From Clostridiales bacterium (lineage in GTDB: Bacteria; Bacillota; Clostridia; Christensenellales; Aristaeellaceae), in NCBI GenBank assembly GCA_016930575.1, contig JAFGGL010000050.1:1-64000 (forward strand): a stretch of DNA of 64,000 nt, given 5' to 3'. A program made the position numbers and the translations under genes. Under the pieces are notes generated by a model. That model worked only from the letters and a program-made list of their open reading frames with translations. It was not told where the DNA came from and ran no database searches. The first letter of the stretch is position 1, and each line of letters opens with the position of its first letter. Positions 42,102-49,808 of the stretch are shown piece by piece.

Positions 42102-42970
42102 TATGTCAAGTCCACTGGGAGATCGCTATCAGCAAAGGGATCGCTTGGATCTTTGGGCGTATGCTTGGGCTGATAGGCGCTGGTCACGGACATATCAGTC
42201 AAATCCTTGGGCGGCTCGACGATATGCACGTCGATATAATTGTCGCTGTAGGTAATGGTCGCGGTCTCGCCCGGGTGGGTGATGGCGATCACCTCGGTGT
42301 TGGGGGTGCTGGCGCGGCGCGCGAAATCCACGGCAACCTCGGGGCGCTCCTGCCAGTGCATGGGGATGAACAGGCGCGGCTTTTTGGACATGATGAAATG
42401 GTTGGCGCCCGCGTCGTACATCATGCCCTGGCGCGGGTCCACGGGGAACATCGCCAGGTCGATTTCGTCCGCCGGAATGGGGTCGCACGCCTTGTAGAAC
42501 GCCTCCTCGGCGGCTTCGATCTCGTGCAGGCTACTCTCCTGGCGCCAGTGCCACAGGTTCAGGTCTCCCGCGTGGAAGATCTTCATCCCGTACGCGGTCA
42601 CCAGGAAACTCACGCCCAGGTCCGTGGATTCAAACGCCGATACGCTGATATCCTTGGTAAGCTCTATCGTCTCCAGCGGCTCAATGCGCCGCCCGCGCTT
42701 GCCGATGGGAAGGTCGGAGGACACGATGTAGTTGATATCGGGCAGTTCATCCCGCCACTCGTAGATCACGGGATCCAGGTGGTCGGCGTGCACGTGGCTG
42801 ACGAATACGTACACTTCCTCAAAAACCGACAGTATTTTGGTGTTCAATTGGCCGACGGACGAAAGCTGCCTGCGCTCGCCCTCCCAGTAATCAAACACCA
42901 GCAAGGTGCTGCCTACCTGCACGGAAAACCCGCTGTTATGATGATAGGTTACCTTGAGCTGCTTCTCCAT
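42101..42970 (-). CDS. MBL-fold metallo-hydrolase (UlaG-like)
   Basis: 289-residue metallo-beta-lactamase-fold hydrolase. The metal site is in YVFVSHVHADHLDPV (H-x-H-x-D-H), with further ligands in KIFHAGDLNLWHW and FIPMHWQERPE. The N terminus (LKVTYHHNSGFSVQVGSTLL) is typical of the short UlaG-like branch acting on small cyclic or phosphorylated molecules. The last ~35 residues are a Pro/Asp-rich tail unlike the family and end inside repeat copy A. GGAGGG precedes the ATG. A strong promoter with an inverted repeat lies about 160 bases upstream. Confidence 0.88.
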   Translation of the reverse strand: MEKQLKVTYHHNSGFSVQVGSTLLVFDYWEGERRQLSSVGQLNTKILSVFEEVYVFVSHVHADHLDPVIYEWRDELPDINYIVSSDLPIGKRGRRIEPLETIELTKDISVSAFESTDLGVSFLVTAYGMKIFHAGDLNLWHWRQESSLHEIEAAEEAFYKACDPIPADEIDLAMFPVDPRQGMMYDAGANHFIMSKKPRLFIPMHWQERPEVAVDFARRASTPNTEVIAITHPGETATITYSDNYIDVHIVEPPKDLTDMSVTSAYQPKHTPKDPSDPFADSDLPVDLT

Positions 42971-43128
42971 CCAAACCCTCCGTCATTTTGAAATGGGCCT
43001 GTAATACTCTGTGTTTCCGCGGTACAAACATTGCAGAATTATTACCAGCCGTCTGACGAACCATTGGGTTCCACGATCCATAATGCCTATGGGATATGCG
43101 CGATATGTCGGCGTCGTATTTCGGCACG

Positions 43129-43157
43129 ACTATACCACATATGATACACAATGTCAA
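43129..43157 (-). promoter_or_regulatory. Promoter of the MBL-fold hydrolase gene
   Basis: TTGACA (43152-43157) and TATAGT (43129-43134) with a 17-bp spacer on the minus strand. Confidence 0.85.
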
Positions 43158-43189
43158 TATTTATGCCATATGTTGTAATATGTGGTATA
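43131..43189. repeat. 12-bp inverted repeat over divergent promoters, candidate operator
   Basis: TATACCACATAT (43131-43142) and ATATGTGGTATA (43178-43189) are perfect inverted copies 47 bp apart start to start. The left arm covers the -10 edge of the MBL-gene promoter, and the right arm runs into a TATAAT at 43188-43193 facing the other way. CATATG occurs in both halves of the spacer. Confidence 0.5.
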
Positions 43190-43258
43190 TAATTCTGTTA
43201 TAGTTGCAGGGTTTCCATCTGCCGACGTTCCTATCGGCTGTCGAAACCTTGCCCGGTA

Positions 43259-43267
43259 TGCTATAAT
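43259..43267 (+). promoter_or_regulatory. Extended -10 promoter for the structured leader and nucleotidyltransferase
   Basis: TGCTATAAT, a consensus extended -10, at 43259-43267. No strong -35 is present, as is allowed for extended -10 promoters. The transcript would start near 43274 and carry a leader of about 240 nt. Confidence 0.6.
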
Positions 43268-43288
43268 GAAATCGGCTCCGTCCCAAAC

Positions 43289-43433
43289 GCCCCGAAGCCT
43301 GCTTCGGGGCGAGAGACAACGAAAGAGAGCGTGTGCCCAGTGGGCACTTGCGCGAAGCGCAAAGCAAGCTGGAGTTGGCCGCGATTACAGAGCACAGCGT
43401 CCGAAAAGGATGCTGTGCGACAATAAAAGCGGC
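43289..43433 (+). ncRNA. Multi-hairpin leader RNA upstream of the nucleotidyltransferase gene
   Basis: Consecutive stable hairpins: GCCCCGAA/TTCGGGGC (43289-43310), GTGCCC/GGGCAC (43333-43347), TTGCGC-GAA-GCGCAA (43348-43362), and an 11-bp stem GCACAGCGTCC/GGATGCTGTGC (43392-43418, loop GAAAA). The last is enclosed by GCCGC/GCGGC (43378-43382 with 43429-43433). A/G-rich unpaired stretches join them. The start codon follows at 43517. I recognise no known riboswitch, T-box or RNA gene in it; it may be a cis-regulatory leader or a separate small RNA. Confidence 0.5.
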
Positions 43434-43516
43434 AAAAGCAACGGAATGAATGAGCGGTGGATTGAAAACCACAGCGAACGATATGAAGTCCGCGACGACG
43501 AAAGGGAGTCAAAACT

Positions 43517-44434
43517 ATGAGTAAGCGACCGATTTTACTCATCATGGCGGCCGGCATGGGCAGCCGGTACGGCGGCCTGAAGCAGATGGACCCCGTCAGC
43601 GCGCACGGCGAATTCATCCTGGATTATTCCCTGTACGACGCCAAACGCGCGGGGTTTGGGCGCGCGGTGCTGGTAATCAAGCGCGAGACCGAGCCGGATT
43701 TCCGGGAGTTCTTGTTGTCGCGCGTCAAGTTTCCCGTGTCGTTTGCCTATCAGGAGCTGACCGACCTGCCGCCGGGCTACGCCCTGCCCCGCAAACGCGT
43801 GAAACCCTGGGGCACCGCCCATGCGGTGTATGCCGCGCGCGAGCAGCTTACCGCGCCGTTCTGCGTGGTCAACGCCGATGATTTTTACGGCGCCGGGGCG
43901 TTCAGGCTGGCGGCGGAGCATTTGCAGGCCATGACCGCCGACGATGATTTCGCCATGGTCGGCTATCTTTTGAAAAACACGCTCAGCGAAACGGGGCATG
44001 TCGCCCGCGGGATATGCAACGTTACGGACGACGGCTATCTGCAGTCCATCACCGAGCGCACGCATATCGTATCCACCGCGGACGGCCCGCTGATGACCGA
44101 GGACGGGCAGACCTACACGCGGCTGAGCGCGCATGCCGTGATCAGCATGAATATGTGGTGTTTCCCGCAGGCGATGACGCGCTGGCTCGGGGAGCTCTTC
44201 CCCGCGTTTTTGGACCAGGCGCTTAAAGAGAACGAGGAAAAAGCTGAGTTTTTCCTGCCGCAGGCGGTGGACACGCTGCTTGCGCAGGGCCGCGCCCGCG
44301 TGAAAGTGTACCAGACGGCGGAGCGCTGGTACGGCGTGACCTACAAGCAGGACCGCCCGCTGGTGGAGCAGGCGCTCAAACAGCTTACAGAAGACGGCGT
44401 ATACCCGCGGACGCTATGGAGTGAACACGACTGA
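43517..44434 (+). CDS. Sugar-nucleotidyltransferase-like protein
   Basis: 305-residue protein of the nucleotidyltransferase (NTP_transferase) fold. The nucleotide-binding loop is RPILLIMAAGMGSRYGGLKQ, with Lys of GLKQ as usual catalytic residue. KPWGTAHAVYAAREQL and FCVVNADDFYGAGAFR hold the substrate and metal Asp motifs. It lacks the left-handed beta-helix of GlmU or GlgC types. It probably activates a sugar phosphate or related group for the cell envelope; the product is unknown. GGGAG at 8 bases supports the start. Its stop overlaps the next start (TGATG), linking it to the VanY-like carboxypeptidase. Confidence 0.85.
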   Translation: MSKRPILLIMAAGMGSRYGGLKQMDPVSAHGEFILDYSLYDAKRAGFGRAVLVIKRETEPDFREFLLSRVKFPVSFAYQELTDLPPGYALPRKRVKPWGTAHAVYAAREQLTAPFCVVNADDFYGAGAFRLAAEHLQAMTADDDFAMVGYLLKNTLSETGHVARGICNVTDDGYLQSITERTHIVSTADGPLMTEDGQTYTRLSAHAVISMNMWCFPQAMTRWLGELFPAFLDQALKENEEKAEFFLPQAVDTLLAQGRARVKVYQTAERWYGVTYKQDRPLVEQALKQLTEDGVYPRTLWSEHD

Positions 44435-45708
44435 TGAAATGGCTTCGCCCCCTGCTTTGGGCGGTTTTGGCGCTTTTTTGCATTGGCATCGCCGTCATGG
44501 TCCCGCGCGCGCTGGACGCGTACAAGACGCTTGATACCGAGCGCAACGCCACGCCGACGCCGACCGCCGACACGCAGAGCATGTTCTATGTAACCGTCGA
44601 CCCCAACAACACCCCCGAACCGACCCCGCTGGTCTTGAAGCGCGGTATGGAAAACGACGCCGTGAAAAAAATGCAGCAGGCCTTGAAAGACCTGGGCTAT
44701 TATGAAGGCGCTGTGGACGGGCAGTTCGGCAGCGGCACGGCGGAAGCCGTTACGCTGTTTCAGTCCCAGCACGGGCTGACCGCCGACGGGCTTGCCGGCA
44801 GCGACACCCTGTCGCTTTTATACTCAAGCAACGCGGAAAAATACGTGCCCACGCCCACGCCCACGGTCACGCCTTCGGTCATCCGCAAGGGCGAGCATTC
44901 CGACCGCGTCACGGCGGTGCAGGAACGCCTGCAGGAACTGAGATATTACACCGGCGCGATCGACGGGCAGTTCGGCGGCGGAACGGAGGAGGCCGTGCGG
45001 CTCTTCCAGCGCCAGAACGGCCTGGACGTCGACGGCATTATCGGAAGCCTCACCCTGACCGCCATGATGGACGAAAACGCGGCCGGCATCGTGATCACCC
45101 CGACGCCGGACCCCGCTACCCTGCCCGTGCTCGTCAACCGCGACAACCCGCTGGACGCAAGCTTCGTGCCGGACAACCTGGTGCTCCTTAGAAACGTGCT
45201 GCCAAGCTCCCTGGTGTACGTCAAGGGCAGCGAAATCGAGGGCGACCCCACGGCCGCCGACGCGCTGGGGCGCATGTTCCGGGCCGCCGCCAACGACGGC
45301 GTCACAAACTGGCAGATCAGTTCAGGCTACCGCAGCTACGCCTATCAGAAGAAGCTGTTCGACGATTCGGTGGACGAATTCATGGCGGGCGGCTCGACCT
45401 ACGCCAGCGCCGTCAGCTCCACGCGCCTCACCGTGGCCGACCCCGGCACGAGCGAGCATCAGCTCGGCCTGGCATTCGATATCACCGTGCCCGATACCGC
45501 CATCTTCAAAGGCACGGAGCAGCAGATCTGGCTGTATGAGAACTGCTGGGAGTTCGGCTTTATCATCCGCTACCAGGAGGACAAGGAGGATATCACCGGC
45601 TACCTCGCCGAGGACTGGCATATCCGCTACACCGGCCTCCCCCACTCCCTCACCATGCGCAACCGCGACTGGTCCCTGGAGGAGTACATCGAGGCGATGG
45701 AACCATAA
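44434..45708 (+). CDS. D-alanyl-D-alanine carboxypeptidase (M15B, VanY-like) with two peptidoglycan-binding domains
   Basis: 424-residue envelope enzyme trimming the terminal D-Ala of peptidoglycan stem peptides. A single N-terminal membrane anchor (RPLLWAVLALFCIGIAVMV) and a Thr/Pro linker lead to two PG_binding_1 domains (~65-130, with LGYYEGAVDGQFGSGTAEAV, and ~150-210, with YYTGAIDGQFGGGTEEAVRL). The VanY catalytic domain (~270-420) has zinc ligands in TSEHQLGLAFDI and EDWHIRYTG and substrate Ser/Tyr in ISSGYRSYAYQ. Thr-Pro repeats separate the modules. It is coupled to the nucleotidyltransferase gene. Confidence 0.93.
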   Translation: MKWLRPLLWAVLALFCIGIAVMVPRALDAYKTLDTERNATPTPTADTQSMFYVTVDPNNTPEPTPLVLKRGMENDAVKKMQQALKDLGYYEGAVDGQFGSGTAEAVTLFQSQHGLTADGLAGSDTLSLLYSSNAEKYVPTPTPTVTPSVIRKGEHSDRVTAVQERLQELRYYTGAIDGQFGGGTEEAVRLFQRQNGLDVDGIIGSLTLTAMMDENAAGIVITPTPDPATLPVLVNRDNPLDASFVPDNLVLLRNVLPSSLVYVKGSEIEGDPTAADALGRMFRAAANDGVTNWQISSGYRSYAYQKKLFDDSVDEFMAGGSTYASAVSSTRLTVADPGTSEHQLGLAFDITVPDTAIFKGTEQQIWLYENCWEFGFIIRYQEDKEDITGYLAEDWHIRYTGLPHSLTMRNRDWSLEEYIEAMEP

Positions 45709-45745
45709 ATAACCAGCGGGAAATTGACAGTCGAAGGCCACCTAA

Positions 45746-45787
45746 GCGTCAAACCGGGATTCGCTGGCGCGAATCCCGGTTTGACGC
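45746..45787. terminator. 19-bp perfect hairpin after the carboxypeptidase gene
   Basis: Bases 45746-45764 (GCGTCAAACCGGGATTCGC) pair without mismatch with 45769-45787 across the loop TGGC. There is no T-run on either side, so it may be an mRNA 3' end stabiliser or a bidirectional barrier, not a standard terminator. No gene is seen from 45709 to 45858. Confidence 0.55.
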
Positions 45788-45858
45788 TGTCCCAGGACAT
45801 TACGACCGGAGATATATCCGATACATTGAGCGCTTGGCTCCGTACGCGTGCAGCGGAA

Positions 45859-46206
45859 TCAATTTTGTCTATAAAACTTGGCGCGTATCAGGGCGTTTCT
45901 TTTATCCAGTTCGGTTTCTCCGCCACGCCGATACGGCTTCATACGGTCGCAGGTTTCGAATTCCTCGCAGGTTGCACAGAAATCCTTGTGCCTCTCCATG
46001 GCGCACATCCGTATCGTGCAGCGTGCGCAATCCGTCGCGATGAGTTTGCTGTCCTTGTATTTACAGCCTAGGCAGACAAAATCAACCGCGTCTGTTTCCT
46101 CGCTTCCAAACTCTTGATTCATTTTCTCGAGCTGCTGTTCATCACCGGTTGTTGTGCCCGTATATGCCGGGCATTCCGCACAATTCAAACCGCAAAATGC
46201 AATCAT
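45859..46206 (-). CDS. DUF3795 cysteine-rich protein
   Basis: 115-residue small protein of the DUF3795 family, common in anaerobes and of unknown function. The hallmark CGLNCAECPAYTGT is at the N terminus. Further Cys clusters are CLGCKYKD, DCARCTIRMCAMER and DFCATCEEFETCDRM, consistent with zinc or iron-sulphur binding. ATG 46206 has GGGAGG upstream; 11 in-frame codons before it look non-coding. It lies downstream of rny on the same strand but is separated by repeat copy B, so it may be transcribed separately. Confidence 0.88.
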   Translation of the reverse strand: MIAFCGLNCAECPAYTGTTTGDEQQLEKMNQEFGSEETDAVDFVCLGCKYKDSKLIATDCARCTIRMCAMERHKDFCATCEEFETCDRMKPYRRGGETELDKRNALIRAKFYRQN

Positions 46207-46386
46207 CGGGAAAACCTCCCTGGAATATTCCTCATCCAAAAGATATCATAACATATCCGCTGCACAAAAAACAAAGCGCAAGAAACAACGTTAAACCTGT
46301 ATCTTGTGTAACAATCCCCAATCGATACATGCAAAGGAAATGAAGCACGTAGCTCTGCCAAGTAACATACTTGGTTGGGTCGCAAT

Positions 46387-46414
46387 AGCAGATTGCGTTT
46401 TTTCAGCGCGCTAT
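46387..46414 (+). repeat. Truncated right end of the dispersed element
   Basis: AGCAGATTGCGTTTTTTCAG and the following CGCGCTAT match the right end of copy C (AGCAGATTAGGTCTTTTCAG then CGGCCTAT) and of copy A. The left part is missing or too diverged to see; CCAAGTA/TACTTGG just before (46358-46374) forms a separate hairpin. It abuts copy B head to tail. Confidence 0.5.
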
Positions 46415-46542
46415 CCAGCCTGCTCAAAATGCCTGAGATACGCGAAAGCAAAAGCGGCAAGGGGCTGAGCTTACACGTTGGTAAGTGATGCCCTTTGCCG
46501 CTTGCAGCTGACAAAGTAGGTCAGGTATTTTCAGCAGGCTGG
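46415..46542 (+). repeat. Dispersed inverted-repeat element, copy B
   Basis: A 128-bp element bounded by CCAGCCTGCTCAAAATGCCT (46415-46434) and its near-complement ending at 46542. Its inner hairpin is the clearest of the set: GCGGCAAGGGGC pairs with GCCCTTTGCCGC, enclosing TGAG-CTTAC-loop-GTAAG-TGAT. The right end lies 3 bases before the rny stop codon (minus strand). Confidence 0.85.
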
Positions 46543-46545
46543 GGG

Positions 46546-48087
46546 TTATTTGGCGTAGTCGGTGGCGCGTGTCTCGCGTATCACATTGACGCGGATCTGC
46601 CCCGGATACTCCATTTCCTTCTCGATGCGGCGGGCGATGTCCTTGGCCATCAGCCTTGTGCCGTCGTCGGAGACGTCGTCGGGCTTGACCATGATGCGCA
46701 CCTCGCGGCCGGACTGCACGGCGTAGCATTTCTCCACGCCCGGGAAATCGTTGGCGATCTCCTCCAGTTTTTCAAGCCGCTTGATGTAGTTTTCCAAACT
46801 CTCGCGGCGCGCGCCGGGGCGGGCGGCGGAGATGGCGTCGGCGGCCTGCACGAGCACGGCCTCGATGGTCTGCGGTTCCACGTCGTTGTGGTGGGCGAGG
46901 ATGGCGTGGATCACGTCCGGGCTCTCGCCGTACTTGCGGGCAAGCTCCCCGCCAAGCGATACGTGCGTGCCTTCGGCTTCGTGGTCCACCGCCTTGCCGA
47001 TGTCGTGCAACAGGCCCGCGCGCTTGGCCAGCGCGATATCCGCGCCGAGCTCCGCGGCCATGATGCCCGCCAGGTGGCTGACCTCGATGGAATGCTTGAG
47101 CACGTTCTGCCCGTAGCTGGTGCGGTACTTCAGCCGCCCCAACAGCTTCACGAGCTCGTGGTGGATGGAATGCTGGTTGGTTTCAAACACGGCCTGGTCG
47201 CCGGCCTCGCGGATCTGGTTGTCCACCTCGCGCTTGGCCTTCTCCACAAGCTCCTCGATGCGCGCGGGATGGATGCGCCCGTCCTGGATGAGCTTTTCCA
47301 GCGCGATGCGCGCGATCTCGCGGCGTACGGGGTCAAACGCGCTCACGATCACGGCCTCGGGGGTGTCGTCAATGATCAGGTCCACGCCCGTGGCGGTCTC
47401 AAGCGCGCGGATATTGCGGCCCTCGCGGCCGATGATGCGGCCCTTCATGTCGTCGTTGGGCAGCACGATGACGGATACGGTGCTCTCCGCCACGTGGTCG
47501 GACGCGCAGCGCTGGATGGCGAGGGTGACGATGTTGCGCGCCTTTTTCTCGCCTTCCTCGCGCGCCTTGGCCTCGATCTCGCGCACGGTGGAGGCGGCCT
47601 CGTGGTAGGCGTCTTTCTGGATGCGGCTGACGAGCATCTGGCGCGCTTCGTCCTGCGTCATGCCCGCGATGCGCTCCAGCTCCGCGTTTTGCTTTTCAAT
47701 GCCCTCCTCCAGCGCCTTTTCATCCGTTTGCAGTTTTTCCATGCGCTGGTTCAATTGCCCTTCGCGGCTTTCCAGTACGTTGGTCTTCTTGTCCAGCGAT
47801 TCCTCGCGCTGCAGGATGCGGCGCTCCGCGTGCTGCACCTCGCTTCGGCGGTCGCGGCATTCCTGGTCGAGTTCCGTCTTGAGGCGAAGCACCTCTTCCT
47901 TGGCTTCCAGTATGGTTTCCTTTTTCTTTTCGTCCGCTTTGCGGGTCGCTTCTTCCAGCAGGTTCTTGGCATAGGCTTCGGTGCGCCCGATTCGCTTTTC
48001 GGCCGCCTGTTTGCGGTAAAGGTATCCGCCCGCGGTCCCCGCGAGCAAAGTGATAACAGCGATAATAATGCTGACAGTCACATCCAA
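46546..48087 (-). CDS. rny: Ribonuclease Y
   Basis: Membrane-anchored endoribonuclease that starts mRNA decay in many Gram-positive bacteria. The 513-residue chain has an N-terminal membrane helix ([20 protein letters not shown]), a long coiled coil (~residues 25-200), a KH RNA-binding domain with [15 protein letters not shown] (~215-280) and an HD domain with [12 protein letters not shown] and [14 protein letters not shown] (~325-430). AGAAAGGAG points to a TTG start at 48087; a GTG at 48123 would add 12 residues but overlaps the site. A consensus promoter lies ~340 bases upstream, so the mRNA has an unusually long leader. Confidence 0.95.
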   Translation of the reverse strand: MDVTVSIIIAVITLLAGTAGGYLYRKQAAEKRIGRTEAYAKNLLEEATRKADEKKKETILEAKEEVLRLKTELDQECRDRRSEVQHAERRILQREESLDKKTNVLESREGQLNQRMEKLQTDEKALEEGIEKQNAELERIAGMTQDEARQMLVSRIQKDAYHEAASTVREIEAKAREEGEKKARNIVTLAIQRCASDHVAESTVSVIVLPNDDMKGRIIGREGRNIRALETATGVDLIIDDTPEAVIVSAFDPVRREIARIALEKLIQDGRIHPARIEELVEKAKREVDNQIREAGDQAVFETNQHSIHHELVKLLGRLKYRTSYGQNVLKHSIEVSHLAGIMAAELGADIALAKRAGLLHDIGKAVDHEAEGTHVSLGGELARKYGESPDVIHAILAHHNDVEPQTIEAVLVQAADAISAARPGARRESLENYIKRLEKLEEIANDFPGVEKCYAVQSGREVRIMVKPDDVSDDGTRLMAKDIARRIEKEMEYPGQIRVNVIRETRATDYAK

Positions 48088-48211
48088 TGTTGTCGATCTC
48101 CTTTCTGTATTTTGTTTTCTCACAATGGAATGATTACTATTTCATGGTTTTCGGATAACCCGAAAACGCCGACGGGAAAACTCCCGCGCGGCGGCTGTTT
48201 AGATTCTTATG

Positions 48212-48382
48212 ATGATTGGCAAAATGCCTGTACCTTTGCCTGGCTGCGGCGCGTGCGGATATACCTCTGCCTTTGCGGCGCCGATGCCGGAACATATGCA
48301 CCAGGGGCTTTGCGCCTCCTGTCATAAACCCGCCGGGGAATGCCTGTGCGGCGGGGAAAGCCAATCCAGAAAAATCTATTGA
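48212..48382 (+). CDS. Candidate 56-residue cysteine-rich (zinc-ribbon-like) small protein
   Basis: A short open frame on the plus strand, antisense to the rny leader. It encodes MIGKMPVPLPGCGACGYTSA and later GLCASCHKPAGECLCGG: two C-X2-C pairs and a C-X-C, a spacing that would make a compact zinc or iron-sulphur knuckle. That much Cys patterning is unlikely in random sequence. Against it, no Shine-Dalgarno site is visible before ATG 48212 or ATG 48224, and no good promoter is seen. I do not recognise a family. Confidence 0.35.
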   Translation: MIGKMPVPLPGCGACGYTSAFAAPMPEHMHQGLCASCHKPAGECLCGGESQSRKIY

Positions 48383-48427
48383 TAAACAGCCGGGGCCTGT
48401 GTTAAAGACCCTCTGCCGACACACAAT

Positions 48428-48456
48428 ATTGTATACAAGATGCGCGCTTCTGTCAA
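48428..48456 (-). promoter_or_regulatory. Promoter of rny
   Basis: TTGACA (48451-48456), 17-bp spacer, TACAAT (48428-48433) on the minus strand. The leader from here to the start codon is about 335 nt and contains a GC-rich, foldable stretch at 48160-48360. Bases 48457-48630 show no further gene. Confidence 0.82.
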
Positions 48457-48627
48457 GTTTTTGGGGGTATGCGCCGCGGGACGCCCGAAGGGCTTGCGGC
48501 GCTTCGGTTTCCGGCGGTCGGATACCAGAATCGTGGCAATTCGGCGTAAAAACATATTGTTTTTTTCGTGCATATCATTTTCGGCGGCGCATCCTCATCC
48601 GCGGCCGTACCCATTTCCAGGCGCTTG

Positions 48628-48636
48628 TGCTATACT
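48628..48636 (+). promoter_or_regulatory. Extended -10 promoter of the yvlD-surE-flavoprotein operon
   Basis: TGCTATACT, an extended -10, at 48628-48636, with no strong -35; AAGGGGG follows as ribosome binding site before ATG 48669. Confidence 0.55.
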
Positions 48637-48668
48637 GTGTAGAGTATGCCGGAAAGGGGGATGGCGTC

Positions 48669-49022
48669 ATGTTTTCCGTTGTGCTCAGGTTCGCGGTCAC
48701 CGTCGCCGCCATCCCGCTGTGCGCAACCTATTACCCCGGCGTACACATGCAAAACCTCCAGGCCGCGCTGATCGCCGGCGCCGCGCTTGGGGCTTTCTAT
48801 GCGCTGCTGCGCCCGCTGGCCCGGCTTCTGCTAAAAATCATCAACTTTCTGACGCTGGGGCTGATCTACATCCTCATCGACAGCTGGCTGGTGTGGACGG
48901 TCGCGGGCATGTACCCCGAAGCCATCTCGGTGGACAGCTTTTGGTGGGCGGCGGCGGTCGCGATATCGGTAAACGTCGTGCGCATGGTGATCGACGTCAT
49001 CACGCGCAGTACGAAGAAATAA
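48669..49022 (+). CDS. YvlD-type small membrane protein (phage holin 4_2-like family)
   Basis: 117-residue integral membrane protein with four hydrophobic segments: VVLRFAVTVAAIPLCATYY, ALIAGAALGAFYALL, INFLTLGLIYILIDSWLVW and FWWAAAVAISVNVVRMVID. The LARLLLKIINFLTLGLIYIL motif is typical of the PF04020/YvlD family, whose function is unknown though it resembles phage holins; here it is a chromosomal gene. ATG 48669 is 8 bases after AAGGGGG. surE starts 12 bases after its stop. Confidence 0.88.
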   Translation: MFSVVLRFAVTVAAIPLCATYYPGVHMQNLQAALIAGAALGAFYALLRPLARLLLKIINFLTLGLIYILIDSWLVWTVAGMYPEAISVDSFWWAAAVAISVNVVRMVIDVITRSTKK

Positions 49023-49034
49023 AGGAGAGTTTCG

Positions 49035-49808
49035 ATGCACATACTATTGGTGAACGACGACGGTATAAACGCCCGGGGAATCCGCGTGCTGTGCGAAGCG
49101 TGCGTAAAACGTGGGCACGAGGTGACCGTATGCGCGCCGCATACCGAGCGCAGCGCGTCCAGCCACAGAATCACGCTGGCGGACCCGATCTATATCAAAG
49201 AAGTGGATTTTGAACTTCCGAACGTCCGCGCGTGGTCGGTCTCCGGCACGCCGGCGGACTGCGTGCGGCTCGGGCTGTACGAACTGGTGGACAGTCCCGT
49301 GGACGCGGTGATCTCCGGCATCAACAACGGGCACAACGCGGGGATGGCCGTGCATTACTCCGGCACCATCGCCGCCGCGCGCGAGGGCGCGCTCAACCAC
49401 CTGCCGTCCATCGCGTCCAGCATGGCGTTTAACGGGCCGGAAACCATGCTAAAACACCTGGCGCAGCTCACCGTGACCGCGGCCGAGAATTTTACCGATT
49501 CCGACGTTCCGCCGCATACGGTGCTCAGCATCAACGCGCCCGCCGTGGACCCCGCCGACGCGCTGCCGGCGGTGGCCGCGCCGCTGTCCACCGCCGGGTA
49601 CCGGGACCGCTACGTGCGCCGCGAAAGCCCGCGCTCCGGCACCTATTTCTGGCTGGCAAGCGGCGCCGAGGTGGAACCCTCCGCCGACGATACGGACGTC
49701 GGGCTGCTCCAGGCCGGGCATATCACCTATACCTTCGTGGGCAATCCCTGCGGGGAGATCGGCGCGGAGCTTGTCGCGCGGCTTTCCCAAACCAAACCGG
49801 ATGCGTAA
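49035..49808 (+). CDS. surE: 5'/3'-nucleotidase SurE
   Basis: 257-residue survival protein phosphatase acting on nucleoside 5'- and 3'-monophosphates. The metal-binding MHILLVNDDGINARGI holds the Asp pair. CAPHTERSASSHRITL has the conserved Ser, VSGTPADCVRLGL follows, and SGINNGHNAGMAVHYSGTIA contains the Asn ligand and active-site loop. AAAGGAG precedes the ATG. It shares 8 bases with the start of the next flavoprotein gene. Confidence 0.95.
   Translation: MHILLVNDDGINARGIRVLCEACVKRGHEVTVCAPHTERSASSHRITLADPIYIKEVDFELPNVRAWSVSGTPADCVRLGLYELVDSPVDAVISGINNGHNAGMAVHYSGTIAAAREGALNHLPSIASSMAFNGPETMLKHLAQLTVTAAENFTDSDVPPHTVLSINAPAVDPADALPAVAAPLSTAGYRDRYVRRESPRSGTYFWLASGAEVEPSADDTDVGLLQAGHITYTFVGNPCGEIGAELVARLSQTKPDA

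Noticed and set aside
43270-43516. T-box leader before the nucleotidyltransferase gene
   Set aside because: A GGTGG segment is present, but there is no T-box consensus, no specifier-loop architecture and the downstream genes are not tRNA- or amino-acid-related.
46495-48327. A 610-codon plus-strand open frame across rny
   Set aside because: It is the antisense of RNase Y, with no recognisable motif; the coiled-coil codon bias keeps the opposite frame open.
48160-48360. c-di-GMP riboswitch in the rny leader (GCACAGG and GCAAAGCC segments on the minus strand)
   Set aside because: Only short pieces match; spacing and the second helix with its tetraloop receptor do not fit the known aptamer.
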